Shown: one piece after another, positions 17,852 through 25,891 of the stretch | Layout of the letters: the number at the start of each line of letters is the position of its first letter | Position numbering within the stretch: position 1 is the stretch's first letter | Source: JBBRSD01 sp038245725 | GTDB taxonomy: Bacteria > Actinomycetota > Coriobacteriia > Anaerosomatales > JAAXUF01 | Length of the DNA: 64,000 nucleotides | Direction of reading: 5' to 3' | NCBI GenBank assembly: GCA_038245725.1 | Contig: JBBRSD010000010.1 | Coordinates: forward strand, 1-64,000 | Notes under the pieces: generated by a model | Told to the model about the DNA's origin: nothing | What the model saw: the letters and a program-made list of their open reading frames with translations, nothing else | Database searches by the model: none | Translations under genes and position numbers: made by a program

Positions 17852-18640
17852 TCATCGGTCGGAGCGATTCCGTCTCGCGTTGCTAGTGCGAGTGCCGCTT
17901 TTGACCGAACTCTCGGGTTTGCTGCGTCCGCCCGACGAGTTCTTGGTCGTGGTCGTCTTCTTGGTCTTCGTGGCGGTAGACTTCGCGCCGCCAGCCGATG
18001 TCACATGCGCCCTCTTGCGATTCGCGCGCTTGGCTGCGTGCGGCCTGGTCGGTGCCGACGTAGTCGCATCGCTGGCTTCTGGGACGTGCTTCGCTGTGGG
18101 CGCCAGCGTGTTCGACGTGTCGCTCCCGGCCGCTCCGAGATGCGCTCCACCGATACCGAGCGCCTCGCCGGGTGCATTTGCACGACGTTTCGCGGCGGTC
18201 GTGGCCCGAGCCGCCCTGGCCTGGTCGGCTGTCAGAAGGCCGATTCCAATGGGCCGGAACATCGCGGAAACAGCGTTTTGGAGCGGTGCCGGCAATACTC
18301 CGGCGTACGCCGTCCCGCCGAATGCCAGAAGTGCCGCAAGCGAGATCGACGCGACTTTGGCCCATCTCGGGGCCATCAGGGTCGCGAAGACCGAGGTCGC
18401 GCTTCGAGCCGGCGTCACAGGGCTGGGCGTGTCGTCGGCAACTTCACGCAATGTCTGCGACTCCGCCATGATCGCGGCGAGGTGAGCCACCTCAAGTGCT
18501 GCCGTCGACTGCTCGGGAACCAGTCGGTCGAGGTCGCCTAGGAACTGAGCGATCTCGGCAAACCCGGCGTCGTCTTCGGGCGTTTGGGCGCGCATAAGTC
18601 GTTCGATCTCAGCGTCACGGATGTTGTGGTTCGTGTTCAT
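17852..18640 (-). CDS. Single-pass membrane protein with long basic Ala/Thr/Lys tail
   Basis: I take the start MNTNHNIRDAEIERLMRAQT at 18640 (262 residues); an upstream extension is open but has no support. Residues 1-90 are an acidic soluble region reminiscent of anti-sigma-factor N-termini. One membrane helix follows near residues 100-120 (SISLAALLAFGGTAYAG). The rest is low-complexity, with many A/T/K/R runs (TKTKKTTTTKNSSGG), possibly interacting with cell wall or DNA. There is no adjacent sigma factor gene, so an anti-sigma role is speculation. The architecture repeats in the short gene at 21882-22181. Confidence 0.6.
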   Translation of the reverse strand: MNTNHNIRDAEIERLMRAQTPEDDAGFAEIAQFLGDLDRLVPEQSTAALEVAHLAAIMAESQTLREVADDTPSPVTPARSATSVFATLMAPRWAKVASISLAALLAFGGTAYAGVLPAPLQNAVSAMFRPIGIGLLTADQARAARATTAAKRRANAPGEALGIGGAHLGAAGSDTSNTLAPTAKHVPEASDATTSAPTRPHAAKRANRKRAHVTSAGGAKSTATKTKKTTTTKNSSGGRSKPESSVKSGTRTSNARRNRSDR

Positions 18641-18812
18641 CTCATGGGGGTAACCGACACACCTGCCGAAAAGGTCACGGTTTGGTGCGATAATTCTCAA
18701 TGGATCGTGAATTGGCTTGAACGCCAGCCGCGATCACGGCCGATCGTTGACACGCGGGGAATGAAACACAAGACCATCGCACGCTCACGAACTACGGAGG
18801 GGGTTCCGGCGA

Positions 18813-19688
18813 ATGACCTCTCGAACCAGCACGGACCAAACGAACGACCGCGGCCGCCAAGTGATCGCAGTGATGGTGGTTGTGATCGTTTCGGCCGCTG
18901 GGCTTTTCGGATGCAGCAGCACGCCGGTTGCCCCGGTCAGCCCGAGCCCTGCACCAGCCGCGGTCACGTCAGCTGCGCCGCTGCGTCAGGGCGCGTCACC
19001 GTCTTCGACCGCTGCCGCACATCCGGTTCCGAGGATCCGCGGCAAGAACGGCAGCAGCATGAACTGGTCGGGATACACGGTGCAGACCAATCTTGCCTCG
19101 CCCCAGTCCGGAGCGGTCAGCGACGTGATCGGTAGCTGGTCGGTGCCGACTGCGAGTGCCACGACTGGCAACTCGTTCTCCTCGGCGTGGGTGGGCATCG
19201 ACGGTTATTCCGACGGCACTGCCGAGCAAATCGGCACCCAGCAGGACTGGTACAACGGGGTGCCGCGATACTACGCGGTGTGGCAGATGTATCCGAAGAT
19301 GTCGAGGGTGATCTCGGCGATAGCGGTGCACCCTGGCGACCAGATGACGGCGGATGTGAAGTACGCAGGCGGAGGGTACTTCGTGTTCATAATCACGGAT
19401 ATCACGACCGGCCAGAGTTTCACCACACGGCAGCAGGGCAGCGCACAGCGGAGCTCCGCCGAGTGGGTCATGGAAGCTCCATCTGGCCGGGGTGTGCTGC
19501 CGCTCGCGAAGTTCGGGACGCTCGGGTTCGCGAGCGGTCGTGCGATTCTCAACGGGCATCAAGGCCCGATCGGCGACCCCGCGTGGCAACACGCTGCGAT
19601 CACGATGACAAACGGCAACGGCACGGTCATTGCGACGCCGTCATCGCTGATCGCTACTGGAACTGCGTTCACCGTCACGCGAAACTAG
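18813..19688 (+). CDS. Peptidase G1 (eqolisin-type glutamic peptidase) lipoprotein
   Basis: This 291-residue protein has an N-terminal export signal ending LFGCSSTP, a plausible lipobox, then a Pro/Ala/Ser linker (to about 75). The mature domain matches G1 peptidases: NWSGYTVQT at its start, IGSWSVPTA, SSAWVGIDGYSDGTAEQIGT with the catalytic Gln, YYAVWQMYP, and SSAEWVMEAPSG with the catalytic Glu. Glutamic peptidases are acid-active endopeptidases best known from fungi and also present in bacteria. The gene is convergent with the GGDEF gene, whose frameshifted tail would otherwise overlap it. It probably acts outside the cell on protein substrates. Confidence 0.87.
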   Translation: MTSRTSTDQTNDRGRQVIAVMVVVIVSAAGLFGCSSTPVAPVSPSPAPAAVTSAAPLRQGASPSSTAAAHPVPRIRGKNGSSMNWSGYTVQTNLASPQSGAVSDVIGSWSVPTASATTGNSFSSAWVGIDGYSDGTAEQIGTQQDWYNGVPRYYAVWQMYPKMSRVISAIAVHPGDQMTADVKYAGGGYFVFIITDITTGQSFTTRQQGSAQRSSAEWVMEAPSGRGVLPLAKFGTLGFASGRAILNGHQGPIGDPAWQHAAITMTNGNGTVIATPSSLIATGTAFTVTRN

Positions 19689-21056
19689 CTGACGAAGAGC
19701 GCGCTGCCCCGGGCTCGACGGGCCGTGTCCTGGTCGCCCAGCGGTCACGCAACAACCGTCCTGTCGCGCCCGGACTCTTTGGCGCTGTAGAGGGCATGGT
19801 CCACAGAAGCCCATGGTTTGAGCCGGGGTGTCCCCATACGGCGAGGAAACCGACACCCCCATCGACACTGAAATCGGTATGTCTTGGCCGTCAAAGCGCA
19901 GGCGGAGACTGTGAATGCGCAGGCGCAGCTCCTCAGCTCTCCGGAAAGCTGTGTCGCTATCAGCGTCGGGCATGATGATCAGAAACTCGTCGCCGCCGAG
20001 GCGGCAGACGATATCCATCGCGCGAGAACCTCCCAGCAGGCTCTCGCCGACTAACGCGAGCGCGGCATCACCTGCCGCGTGCGAGAACGAGTCGTTGACC
20101 TCTTTGAAGTCGTCGATGTCGACCATGACGAGTGCGACAGGCTTCTCGGTGCGTTGAGATCGGAGCATCTCACGCGTGAGGTGCTCGGCCAAAACGCGTC
20201 GGTTGTAGAGGCCCGTCAGTGGGTCACGCGTGGCGAGCTCGTACATGTTCTTTGCGGCGAGACTCGCCTCCTCGAGGTCGTGAGCGAGATAGTCTTTCTC
20301 CTTTGCGAGCAGGTTGATGTTCTGGTTGAGTTCTGCGACGTCGTCCGCCGTCACAAGGTGCCCGCTCGTGTCGAGGAGGCGCCCCCTCACGAGCGCGTAG
20401 AAGAAGATCACCCCAGTGACGAAGAAGGCTGCGGCCTCGAGGCCCTCGACGGGATGGGGGCTGAGTTCGTTTCCGACTGAGACGGCGAACGGCACGAGTA
20501 TGCCCAGGAGCGCCGTCCCGCTGCGAATGCGCTTTGCGCCTGAAGATCGGTGGTGAGTCCGATAGATGATCGCAAAGGCAATCGACAGGAGCCCATACAT
20601 CATCACGGTGTAGACCCAGAACAGCGGTCCGTATTGCACCGCGTGGAAGGTGTGCGGCCCGATGCGTTGTGCAGTGTAGGACGTGGTGAAGAGTTCGCCC
20701 GGGTTCGTCATCGCGATAACGCATAGTGCTGCCGGCAGGACTGAAACGAACAACACCCGTTTGGGCTTGAGCCATCGTTTCACGTCGCCCGTGTCGAACG
20801 CGAAGAGAAGCATCGCCACGACAACCACTGAGACCCCGGGATACGTCATCGCAAGCCAGAACTTCTCCGCCGCAGGCGCAGGCACGTACCATACGAACGC
20901 TTCCGCCACGCACCAAGCGGTCACTCCGAGCATGAGCATGGTCACGGCATCAGCGCCAAGTGCAGGTCGCTGCCGCCATGAAAGCCACGCCACGATCAAT
21001 GAGAGAGCCGCGGTGCTCGCGAAGACCGTGATGTAGATGTGATGAAGTTCGACCAT
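19641..21056 (-). pseudogene. 7TM-sensor diguanylate cyclase with a frameshift near its C-terminus
   Basis: The frame opens with MVELHHIYITVFAS (AGAGG upstream). Residues 1-230 form seven membrane helices of the histidine-kinase N-terminal 7TM type, followed by a coiled coil and a GGDEF domain (DPLTGLYNRR, then RAMD as I-site and LGGDEF). After GVSVSSPYGDTP the frame degenerates into C/R/Q/P-rich sequence to 19641. One frame over, the same DNA reads WASVDHALYSAKESGRDRTVVA and stops at 19745-19747, which is the normal end of a GGDEF domain. A one-base indel near 19820 therefore separates the true C-terminal helix. The shifted tail would overlap the G1 peptidase gene; the corrected end would not. 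It may be real inactivation or an assembly error. Confidence 0.8.
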
Positions 21057-21228
21057 GGGAGCGCCTCTTTCAGACCTGTGAGAACATCCCCTCGAGAGAC
21101 CGTGGCCTCACATTTGGCGGCACCTTCATGTGGACACGTATGTGAATCCTTTCTGTGGGTTCTCTCATGCGAGCGAGAACGGCACGCCCGGTGCTCTTTC
21201 GCGGGAAACGATTGAAGGGACCTGTCCA

Positions 21229-21726
21229 TTGCAGAAACTCGCGACATCACTCGTGGCGTTCGCGTTTGCGGCCACGCTCGGCTTTGGGATGCTGTCGGCA
21301 CCGACCGTCGCCCTCAGCCATCCAGGCAACTCGTGCAATCCTCCGGCCGGACACGGCCGCAGTGGGTGCCATCAGGTGACCGCATCATCCACCGCCGCGG
21401 CGCAAGCCCAGTCGCAAGCGGCTCAGGCGCAGGCGCAAGCCCAGGCGCAGACCGCTCCCTTGGCGCGAGTTGCTGCACAAGCGCGCGCTGATGCAAAGGC
21501 CCGGACAGCTCGGGCGCGCGCTGCTGCTATGGCGCGCGCTGCTGCCGTAAGAGCTTCTGATGCGCGGATCGCGGCAAGAGCGCTTGCCGCGTTACAGGCG
21601 CACACCGCGGCGGTAGCGGCGGCCTCCGCGGCCGCATCTACGCAGGCAACGCCAGCCGTTGAGGCTAACGCCCCGACTACACCCGTGCCGTGGTGGATCG
21701 AGCTCTGGCGCATCATCGCAGGCTAG
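21229..21726 (+). CDS. Secreted Ala/Gln-rich low-complexity protein
   Basis: I choose the TTG at 21229 (AAGGG about 10 nt upstream), which gives a clean signal peptide (MQKLATSLVAFAFAATLGFG). The mature N-terminus has HPGNSCNPPAGHGRSGCH, two Cys spaced by 11 residues and a terminal CH that is not a CXXCH haem site. From about residue 45 the protein is A/Q/R repeats (SQAAQAQAQAQAQ, ARARAAAMARAAAVRA), predicted as a long helix, and it ends PWWIELWRIIAG. The function is unknown. A perfect hairpin terminator follows directly. Confidence 0.6.
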   Translation: MQKLATSLVAFAFAATLGFGMLSAPTVALSHPGNSCNPPAGHGRSGCHQVTASSTAAAQAQSQAAQAQAQAQAQTAPLARVAAQARADAKARTARARAAAMARAAAVRASDARIAARALAALQAHTAAVAAASAAASTQATPAVEANAPTTPVPWWIELWRIIAG

Positions 21727-21735
21727 ACCGAAGAT

Positions 21736-21773
21736 CGTCGGCAACACACGGGGCCTCCCCCGCGTTGCCGACG
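21736..21773 (+). terminator. Strong hairpin terminator after the Ala/Gln-rich gene
   Basis: CGTCGGCAAC (21736-21745) pairs perfectly with GTTGCCGACG (21764-21773) and the inner GGGG/CCCC can extend the stem. It starts 10 bp after the stop. There is no U run. Confidence 0.65.
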
Positions 21774-21787
21774 AGGACAGCACAACC

Positions 21788-21824
21788 AGCAGCCCTGGCT
21801 CGCGACTCCGCGACGGGGGCTGCT
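21788..21824 (-). terminator. Hairpin terminator for the minus-strand gene ending at 21882
   Basis: AGCAGCCC (21788-21795) pairs with GGGCTGCT (21817-21824), with an inner CTCGCG/CGCGAC partial stem. Together with the hairpin at 21736-21773 it separates two convergent genes. Confidence 0.5.
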
Positions 21825-21881
21825 TCAAATCTCACGGTAGCGAACGTGGGATGCTCTCGAGCCCTCGCGTCGGCCCCGCTC

Positions 21882-22181
21882 TCACTTCCTTCGTGAGGGC
21901 GCAGTCTTCGTTGTTTGTGACGCATGTTTGGTTCGAGACTTGGACTTCGGCGACTTGATCGGCGACTTGGCCGCTGCCCCCACCGCTGCTCGAGGAGTGG
22001 GTCGTCGGTTGGAGGCGAACGCGAAGCCTCCGCCCAGCAGGACGGCGGCCGCCAACAAGACCGCGAGGATGGCAGTTATCGACTTGCTCCTCTGGCTGTA
22101 GCGATGCTCTTCCTTGCGCATCTCGCGCGCCAAGACATCGGCCGCCAGACTGGGGCTCTCGGACTCGAAGAAGTCGCTCAT
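21882..22181 (-). CDS. Small single-pass membrane protein with basic tail
   Basis: This encodes 99 residues starting MSDFFESESPSLAADVLARE. An acidic N-terminus precedes a membrane helix (about 35-56) and a Lys/Ser/Arg-rich tail (KSPIKSPKSKSRTKHA). The layout is a miniature of the gene at 17852-18640, so the two may be distant relatives. The frame is open upstream and the start could be earlier. The 22182-22382 interval holds nothing else that I can support. Confidence 0.5.
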   Translation of the reverse strand: MSDFFESESPSLAADVLAREMRKEEHRYSQRSKSITAILAVLLAAAVLLGGGFAFASNRRPTPRAAVGAAAKSPIKSPKSKSRTKHASQTTKTAPSRRK

Positions 22182-22382
22182 GACTCGGATTTCACCTTCC
22201 AGATCATCCTGGGTACCCGGCGGCTCTTCGCAGAACTGCCGACCCAGGATTCGCTGCCTCGGTCTACCTGTCGTGCCCGCGGGACGGACACGCGGACAGC
22301 GCCAGTCTGAAGCAGACTCGATGAGAGGACGGTGAGTGGCCTCGTCGAGGCCGCGGCATCGAGTACCTCTCGGAGACGCGAA

Positions 22383-23402
22383 TCAGCGAGTCAGCTCGCC
22401 AGCGAGATCGCGCTGCATCATCTCAGCCACCGTGGCGGCTTCGAGGCCCTGCCCGAGGAGAACGGCGAGCTTCGTCAGAGCAGACTCGGTGGTCATGTCA
22501 AAGCCAGGGACAGCCCCCGCGCGCATCAACGCCGAGCCGGTCGCGTAGGCGCCGGGCTGCACTGATCCGCGCGCGCACTGAGTGACCACAACCACGACAA
22601 TGCCCTGCGATGTCGCGGCCTCAATCGCGGCTAGGAACTCGCTGTCGTTGGACGGGCCGTTGCCCGCGCCATAGGCCTCGATGATCAGACCCTGCAGCGG
22701 CGACCTGCAGATGTTGGCGAGGATCGACGCCGAGAACCCCGGGAACAGCCTCACCGCGGCGACGTTCCCAAGCGACCCGGCCATCAGCCCCGGCTGCCCC
22801 GTGGACGGCCGAACCACCGATTCGTTCACGACGATGTCGACGCCGATCTCAGCAAGCGGCGCGCACCGTGGCGAGTCGAACGCATCGAGCCCGGAGGCAT
22901 CGATCTTGGTGGCCCGATTGCCCCTGAGCAGGACCTTCCCGAAGAGCAGGCCCACCTCCGGGGGATCGGAGCGAGCGGCCACCTGCAGAGCCCCGACCAG
23001 ATTCTGCCTGCCGTCGCTGCGCGCCCGGGATATCGGTATCTGCGAACCGGTCACCACAACGGGCTTACCGAACGCCGGAAGCAGAAACGAGAGTGCCGAG
23101 GAGGTGTAGGCCATCGTGTCCGTTCCGTGCAAGACCACGAAGCCTGAATGCTCGTCGCGGTGGTCGTAGAGAATGCTCGCAATCGTGCACCAGGTGTCCG
23201 GTGTCGCGTTCGAGGAGTCGATCAGGGGGTCGAGCTCCATGAAATCTATCGACGGCAGCTCACCGCCAGCACCTGCGACGATCGCATCCAGGTAGGGGGC
23301 CAGGGCGGCGGGTGCCGGGGCGTTCCCGTCGGGAGTCTCCACCATGCCGATCGTTCCGCCGGTGTGCAGCACAAGCACGTTGTTGCTGATGATGCTGACC
23401 AC
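22383..23402 (-). CDS. L-asparaginase (type I-like, cytoplasmic)
   Basis: This encodes about 339 residues from a GTG at 23402; the open frame continues upstream only as antisense of the divergent gene. The two catalytic triads are visible: LHTGGTIGM with the nucleophilic Thr, and VVLHGTDTMAYTSSALSFLL with Thr-Asp, plus the Lys-containing GNRATKIDA segment and late SQGIVVVVVTQCARG. There is no signal peptide. It hydrolyses asparagine to aspartate and ammonia; the cytoplasmic class serves amino-acid catabolism. The start is uncertain because AAGGGAG abuts the GTG. Confidence 0.88.
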   Translation of the reverse strand: MVSIISNNVLVLHTGGTIGMVETPDGNAPAPAALAPYLDAIVAGAGGELPSIDFMELDPLIDSSNATPDTWCTIASILYDHRDEHSGFVVLHGTDTMAYTSSALSFLLPAFGKPVVVTGSQIPISRARSDGRQNLVGALQVAARSDPPEVGLLFGKVLLRGNRATKIDASGLDAFDSPRCAPLAEIGVDIVVNESVVRPSTGQPGLMAGSLGNVAAVRLFPGFSASILANICRSPLQGLIIEAYGAGNGPSNDSEFLAAIEAATSQGIVVVVVTQCARGSVQPGAYATGSALMRAGAVPGFDMTTESALTKLAVLLGQGLEAATVAEMMQRDLAGELTR

Positions 23403-23500
23403 TCCCTTGTTGTTCTGACGCGCTACAGCATGTGGTTTGCCGTCACGAATGGTGAACCCAAACGCGATCTGACGCCAGATGCGGCGATCCGAAACGCTCG

Positions 23501-23530
23501 TTGGCGTGGTGGTTCGGCACACGCTAGACT
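23501..23530 (+). promoter_or_regulatory. Probable sigma-70-type promoter for the CoA-binding protein gene
   Basis: TTGGCG (23501-23506) and TAGACT (23525-23530) are separated by 18 bp and lie 38 bp before the ATG at 23568. The interval also holds the 5' end of the divergent asparaginase gene. Confidence 0.45.
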
Positions 23531-23567
23531 CAGCGACAGCTTCACATCCATTGACGAGGAGATACGC

Positions 23568-24011
23568 ATGACCACTTCGGACACGACGCGGCAGACCTTC
23601 TGGTCGAGGCCCGGCACGTTCGGAATCATCGGTAGTTTCGAGGCGCCCACGAAGTTGAGCTGGACGCTGCTCGCCCAGTGCCAGGCGGACGGCATCTCGG
23701 CAGTTCCGGTTAACGCGGAAGTGGAAGAGGTGCTCGGCGCGCACGCGGTAGCCGAGCCGGCTCAGATCGAGAACCTCGCGGGTCTCGTGTGCGTGCGGCT
23801 CGATCCGTACGCGACGCAAGCGGTAGAGACCGCGGCGGAGCTGGGCGTGCCGGTGTGGCTGTCCCTGCGGACCGCAAGCGATAAGGCCAAGGCCGTCGCC
23901 GAACGGACCGGCGCGACGCTGATCTCCGGCGCGTGCCCGATGATGTACCTGAACTCGAAGTCGTATCACAGCATCCATCGCATGCTCGCGCGGATGTTCG
24001 GCAACTACTAG
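23568..24011 (+). CDS. CoA-binding-domain (YccU-like) protein
   Basis: This encodes 147 residues from an ATG with GAGGAGA upstream. It is a Rossmann-like CoA_binding_2 domain: GIIGSFEAPTKLSWTLLAQ in place of the usual nucleotide loop, GISAVPVNAEVEEVLG for the second strand-turn, VCVRLDPYATQAVETAAELG, and the closing GATLISGACPMMYL. Family members resemble the CoA-binding part of succinyl-CoA synthetase and have no established reaction. The gene is monocistronic and divergent from asparaginase. Confidence 0.8.
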   Translation: MTTSDTTRQTFWSRPGTFGIIGSFEAPTKLSWTLLAQCQADGISAVPVNAEVEEVLGAHAVAEPAQIENLAGLVCVRLDPYATQAVETAAELGVPVWLSLRTASDKAKAVAERTGATLISGACPMMYLNSKSYHSIHRMLARMFGNY

Positions 24012-24048
24012 CGCCACGCCCGCGATTCGCGATGAATGCTGTCTCGGC

Positions 24049-24735
24049 CTACCTGGGCCTCGCGGCAGCGGCCGCGTCGAAGAGTCGTTGAGGGATGTGA
24101 CAGTAGCCGCCCGGGTGCTTGACCAGGTAGTCCTGGTGGTACTCCTCGGCGGATGTGTAGTTCTTGAGGGGGCCGCTCTCGATGGCGAGGGGCTGGGTGT
24201 AGTTCTTCTGGAGCTGCGCGAGCGACTGCTCGACGATCGGCTTGTCCGCCGGGTCGGTGTAGTAGATGCCGGTGCGGTACTCGGTCCCCACGTCGTTGCC
24301 CTGCTTGTTGACGGACGTGGGATCCACGACGTCGTAGAACAGGCCGAGCAGGAACGGCAGCGGGGCGACGGACGAGTCGTAGTCGACCTTCACGGCTTCG
24401 GCGTAGCCGCTGCCGTCTCCGTAGGTGGCCGACTTGGAAGCGCCGTTGGCGTATCCGACCTCCGTGCCGACAACGCCGTGCACCTCAGCGATATACTTTT
24501 CGACACCCCAGAAGCAACCGCCGGCGATATAGATGGTCTTCATCCCTTTGCCTCCAGCACTCTTCGGCGTGGGGGTCTTCATACCTTTGCCCCCAGCACT
24601 CTTCGGCGTGGCGGTCGTTTTGGCGCCCACGTACGCAGGAGTGGTTATTCCCCTAGGCGCGCAGGCCGCAAGCGCCGTCGCGAGCAGGACCAGCAAGACG
24701 AGTACGCTGGCAATCAGGCAATAACGACGAACCAC
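24049..24735 (-). CDS. msrA: Peptide methionine-S-sulfoxide reductase MsrA, predicted lipoprotein
   Basis: This encodes 228 residues from a GTG (GAGAGGAC upstream). A lipoprotein signal with lipobox-like LAACAPRG anchors it outside the membrane. A linker contains a perfect 13-residue tandem repeat (TPKSAGGKGMKT) encoded by 39-bp DNA repeats at 24535-24612. The catalytic domain follows with GGCFWGVEKY (nucleophilic Cys), VGYANG, TYGDGSGYAEAV and YHQDYL. It reduces Met-S-sulfoxide in exported proteins. MsrB is encoded next upstream on the same strand. The usual soluble MsrA lacks such an anchor. Confidence 0.93.
   Translation of the reverse strand: MVRRYCLIASVLVLLVLLATALAACAPRGITTPAYVGAKTTATPKSAGGKGMKTPTPKSAGGKGMKTIYIAGGCFWGVEKYIAEVHGVVGTEVGYANGASKSATYGDGSGYAEAVKVDYDSSVAPLPFLLGLFYDVVDPTSVNKQGNDVGTEYRTGIYYTDPADKPIVEQSLAQLQKNYTQPLAIESGPLKNYTSAEEYHQDYLVKHPGGYCHIPQRLFDAAAAARPR
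24535..24612. repeat. 39-bp tandem duplication in the msrA linker
   Basis: Two 39-bp units (24535-24573 and 24574-24612) are nearly identical and encode the repeated 13-residue Lys/Gly-rich segment between the lipobox and the MsrA domain. The reading frame is preserved. Confidence 0.9.
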
Positions 24736-24816
24736 GGCACCCGTCCTCTCGTGGGCAGCTTTCTGATGTAAGAGCAAAGCGCGTGCGAAGAGGCGGCACG
24801 GGCAGCCAAGAACCGA

Positions 24817-25227
24817 CTACTTCTCGGCGGATTCCTCGGGGACGAACTTGAGGGACGCCGAGTTCATGCAGTAGCGCAGGCCCGTGGGCGGCGGTCCGTC
24901 GTTGAAGACGTGGCCGAGATGCCCGTCGCATCGCGCACACTTGACCTCGGTGCGCGTCATCATGAAGGTCCGGTCTGTGTGCTCGAGGACGGCGTCCGGC
25001 GAGATCGGCTCATTGAAGCTCGGCCAGCCGGTGCCCGAGTGGAACTTCGCGTCGGAGCTGAAGAGTGGCAGGTCGCAGGCGTAGCAGACGTACGTGCCCT
25101 GCTCCCAGAAGTCGTCGTATTCGTTGCGGAACGGGCCCTCCGTGCCGGCCTCGCGAAGAACGTGGTAATGCTCTGCCGGGAGAATGGCGCGCCACTCCTC
25201 GTCAGTGCGGATCAGCTTCTCGATCAT
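24817..25227 (-). CDS. msrB: Peptide methionine-R-sulfoxide reductase MsrB
   Basis: This 136-residue single-domain MsrB has two zinc CXXC pairs (CYAC, CARC), the GTGWPSF motif, HLGHVFNDGPPPTGLRYC with the catalytic Cys, and MNSASLKF. There is no signal peptide, so it is cytoplasmic, unlike the neighbouring MsrA lipoprotein. It reduces Met-R-sulfoxide. The ATG at 25227 is preceded by GGAGG. It is on the same strand as msrA, 81 bp before its start, so the two probably share a transcript. Confidence 0.95.
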   Translation of the reverse strand: MIEKLIRTDEEWRAILPAEHYHVLREAGTEGPFRNEYDDFWEQGTYVCYACDLPLFSSDAKFHSGTGWPSFNEPISPDAVLEHTDRTFMMTRTEVKCARCDGHLGHVFNDGPPPTGLRYCMNSASLKFVPEESAEK

Positions 25228-25347
25228 GTATACCTCCTGGAGTCGCGGTCGCCCTGAAAGGACGCTCAGCGGTATGTACCGCGATTGGGCGCCGGCCGAA
25301 CCGCGGCAGGCTACTCAGGGCAACAGGACCCATCGGCTTGACCACAC

Positions 25348-25578
25348 TCAGTCCCTCGTCCAGAACTTCGAGTTCCGGTACAGCTCCTCGACTTTGGCGC
25401 GAGCCCACGGGGTCTTGCGAAGGAAGTTGAGAACGGACGGGATGGTTGGATCGCTCTTCAGGCAGTTGACCCGGATCCGCTTCGCCAACCCGTCCCAGCC
25501 GTACTTGTTGACGAGCTTGTTCAGCATCATCTCAAGGGTGACTCCGTGCAGTGGGTCGTTTGCATGAGCGTCGGGCAC
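25348..25578 (-). CDS. VF530 / DUF2132 family small protein
   Basis: This encodes about 76 residues; the family core is DPLHGVTLEMMLNKLV, YGWDGLAKRI, C-x6-IPSVLNFLRKTPWARAKVEELY. I place the start at GTG 25578, where GAGGTGG lies upstream; an ATG at 25593 is the alternative. The VF530 fold is a small helical domain found as a stand-alone protein in many bacteria, with no assigned role. It is convergent with nothing and downstream of tRNA-Ser(CGA). Confidence 0.8.
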   Translation of the reverse strand: MPDAHANDPLHGVTLEMMLNKLVNKYGWDGLAKRIRVNCLKSDPTIPSVLNFLRKTPWARAKVEELYRNSKFWTRD

Positions 25579-25617
25579 CTGAGTCCACCTCATTCTGCGC
25601 GAGAGAGCCTGAAAGGA

Positions 25618-25648
25618 GAGGCCCGCCCCCATTCGGGAAGCGGGCCTC
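25618..25648 (-). terminator. Terminator of tRNA-Ser(CGA)
   Basis: GAGGCCCGC (25618-25626) pairs perfectly with GCGGGCCTC (25640-25648), 14 bp after the 3' end of the tRNA on the minus strand, followed by TCCTTTC. Confidence 0.75.
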
Positions 25649-25659
25649 CGTAAGATCCA

Positions 25660-25754
<95 letters not shown>

Positions 25755-25891
25755 GCGAGGCGTGCAGCGCCCCCTCAAGCGAGGGAGCGGCAGTAACGGA
25801 GTATAGCGGCGAGCAGCACCCTCGGCAACGCGGCCGCGCGCGGGCGCGTCGTGCGCCGAGGTGCGCGGACCCGGTGCCATCCGCGCCGCCC

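Noticed and set aside
21130..21228. Upstream start for the Ala/Gln-rich secreted protein
   Set aside because: The extension (opening MDTYVNPFCGF) would bury the signal peptide and has no ribosome binding site; the TTG at 21229 gives a proper signal sequence.
22383..24017. A 544-residue asparaginase with a long N-terminal domain
   Set aside because: The extra N-terminal part is arginine-rich antisense of the CoA-binding gene at 23568-24011, which has a good ribosome binding site and domain pattern. The real enzyme starts near 23402.
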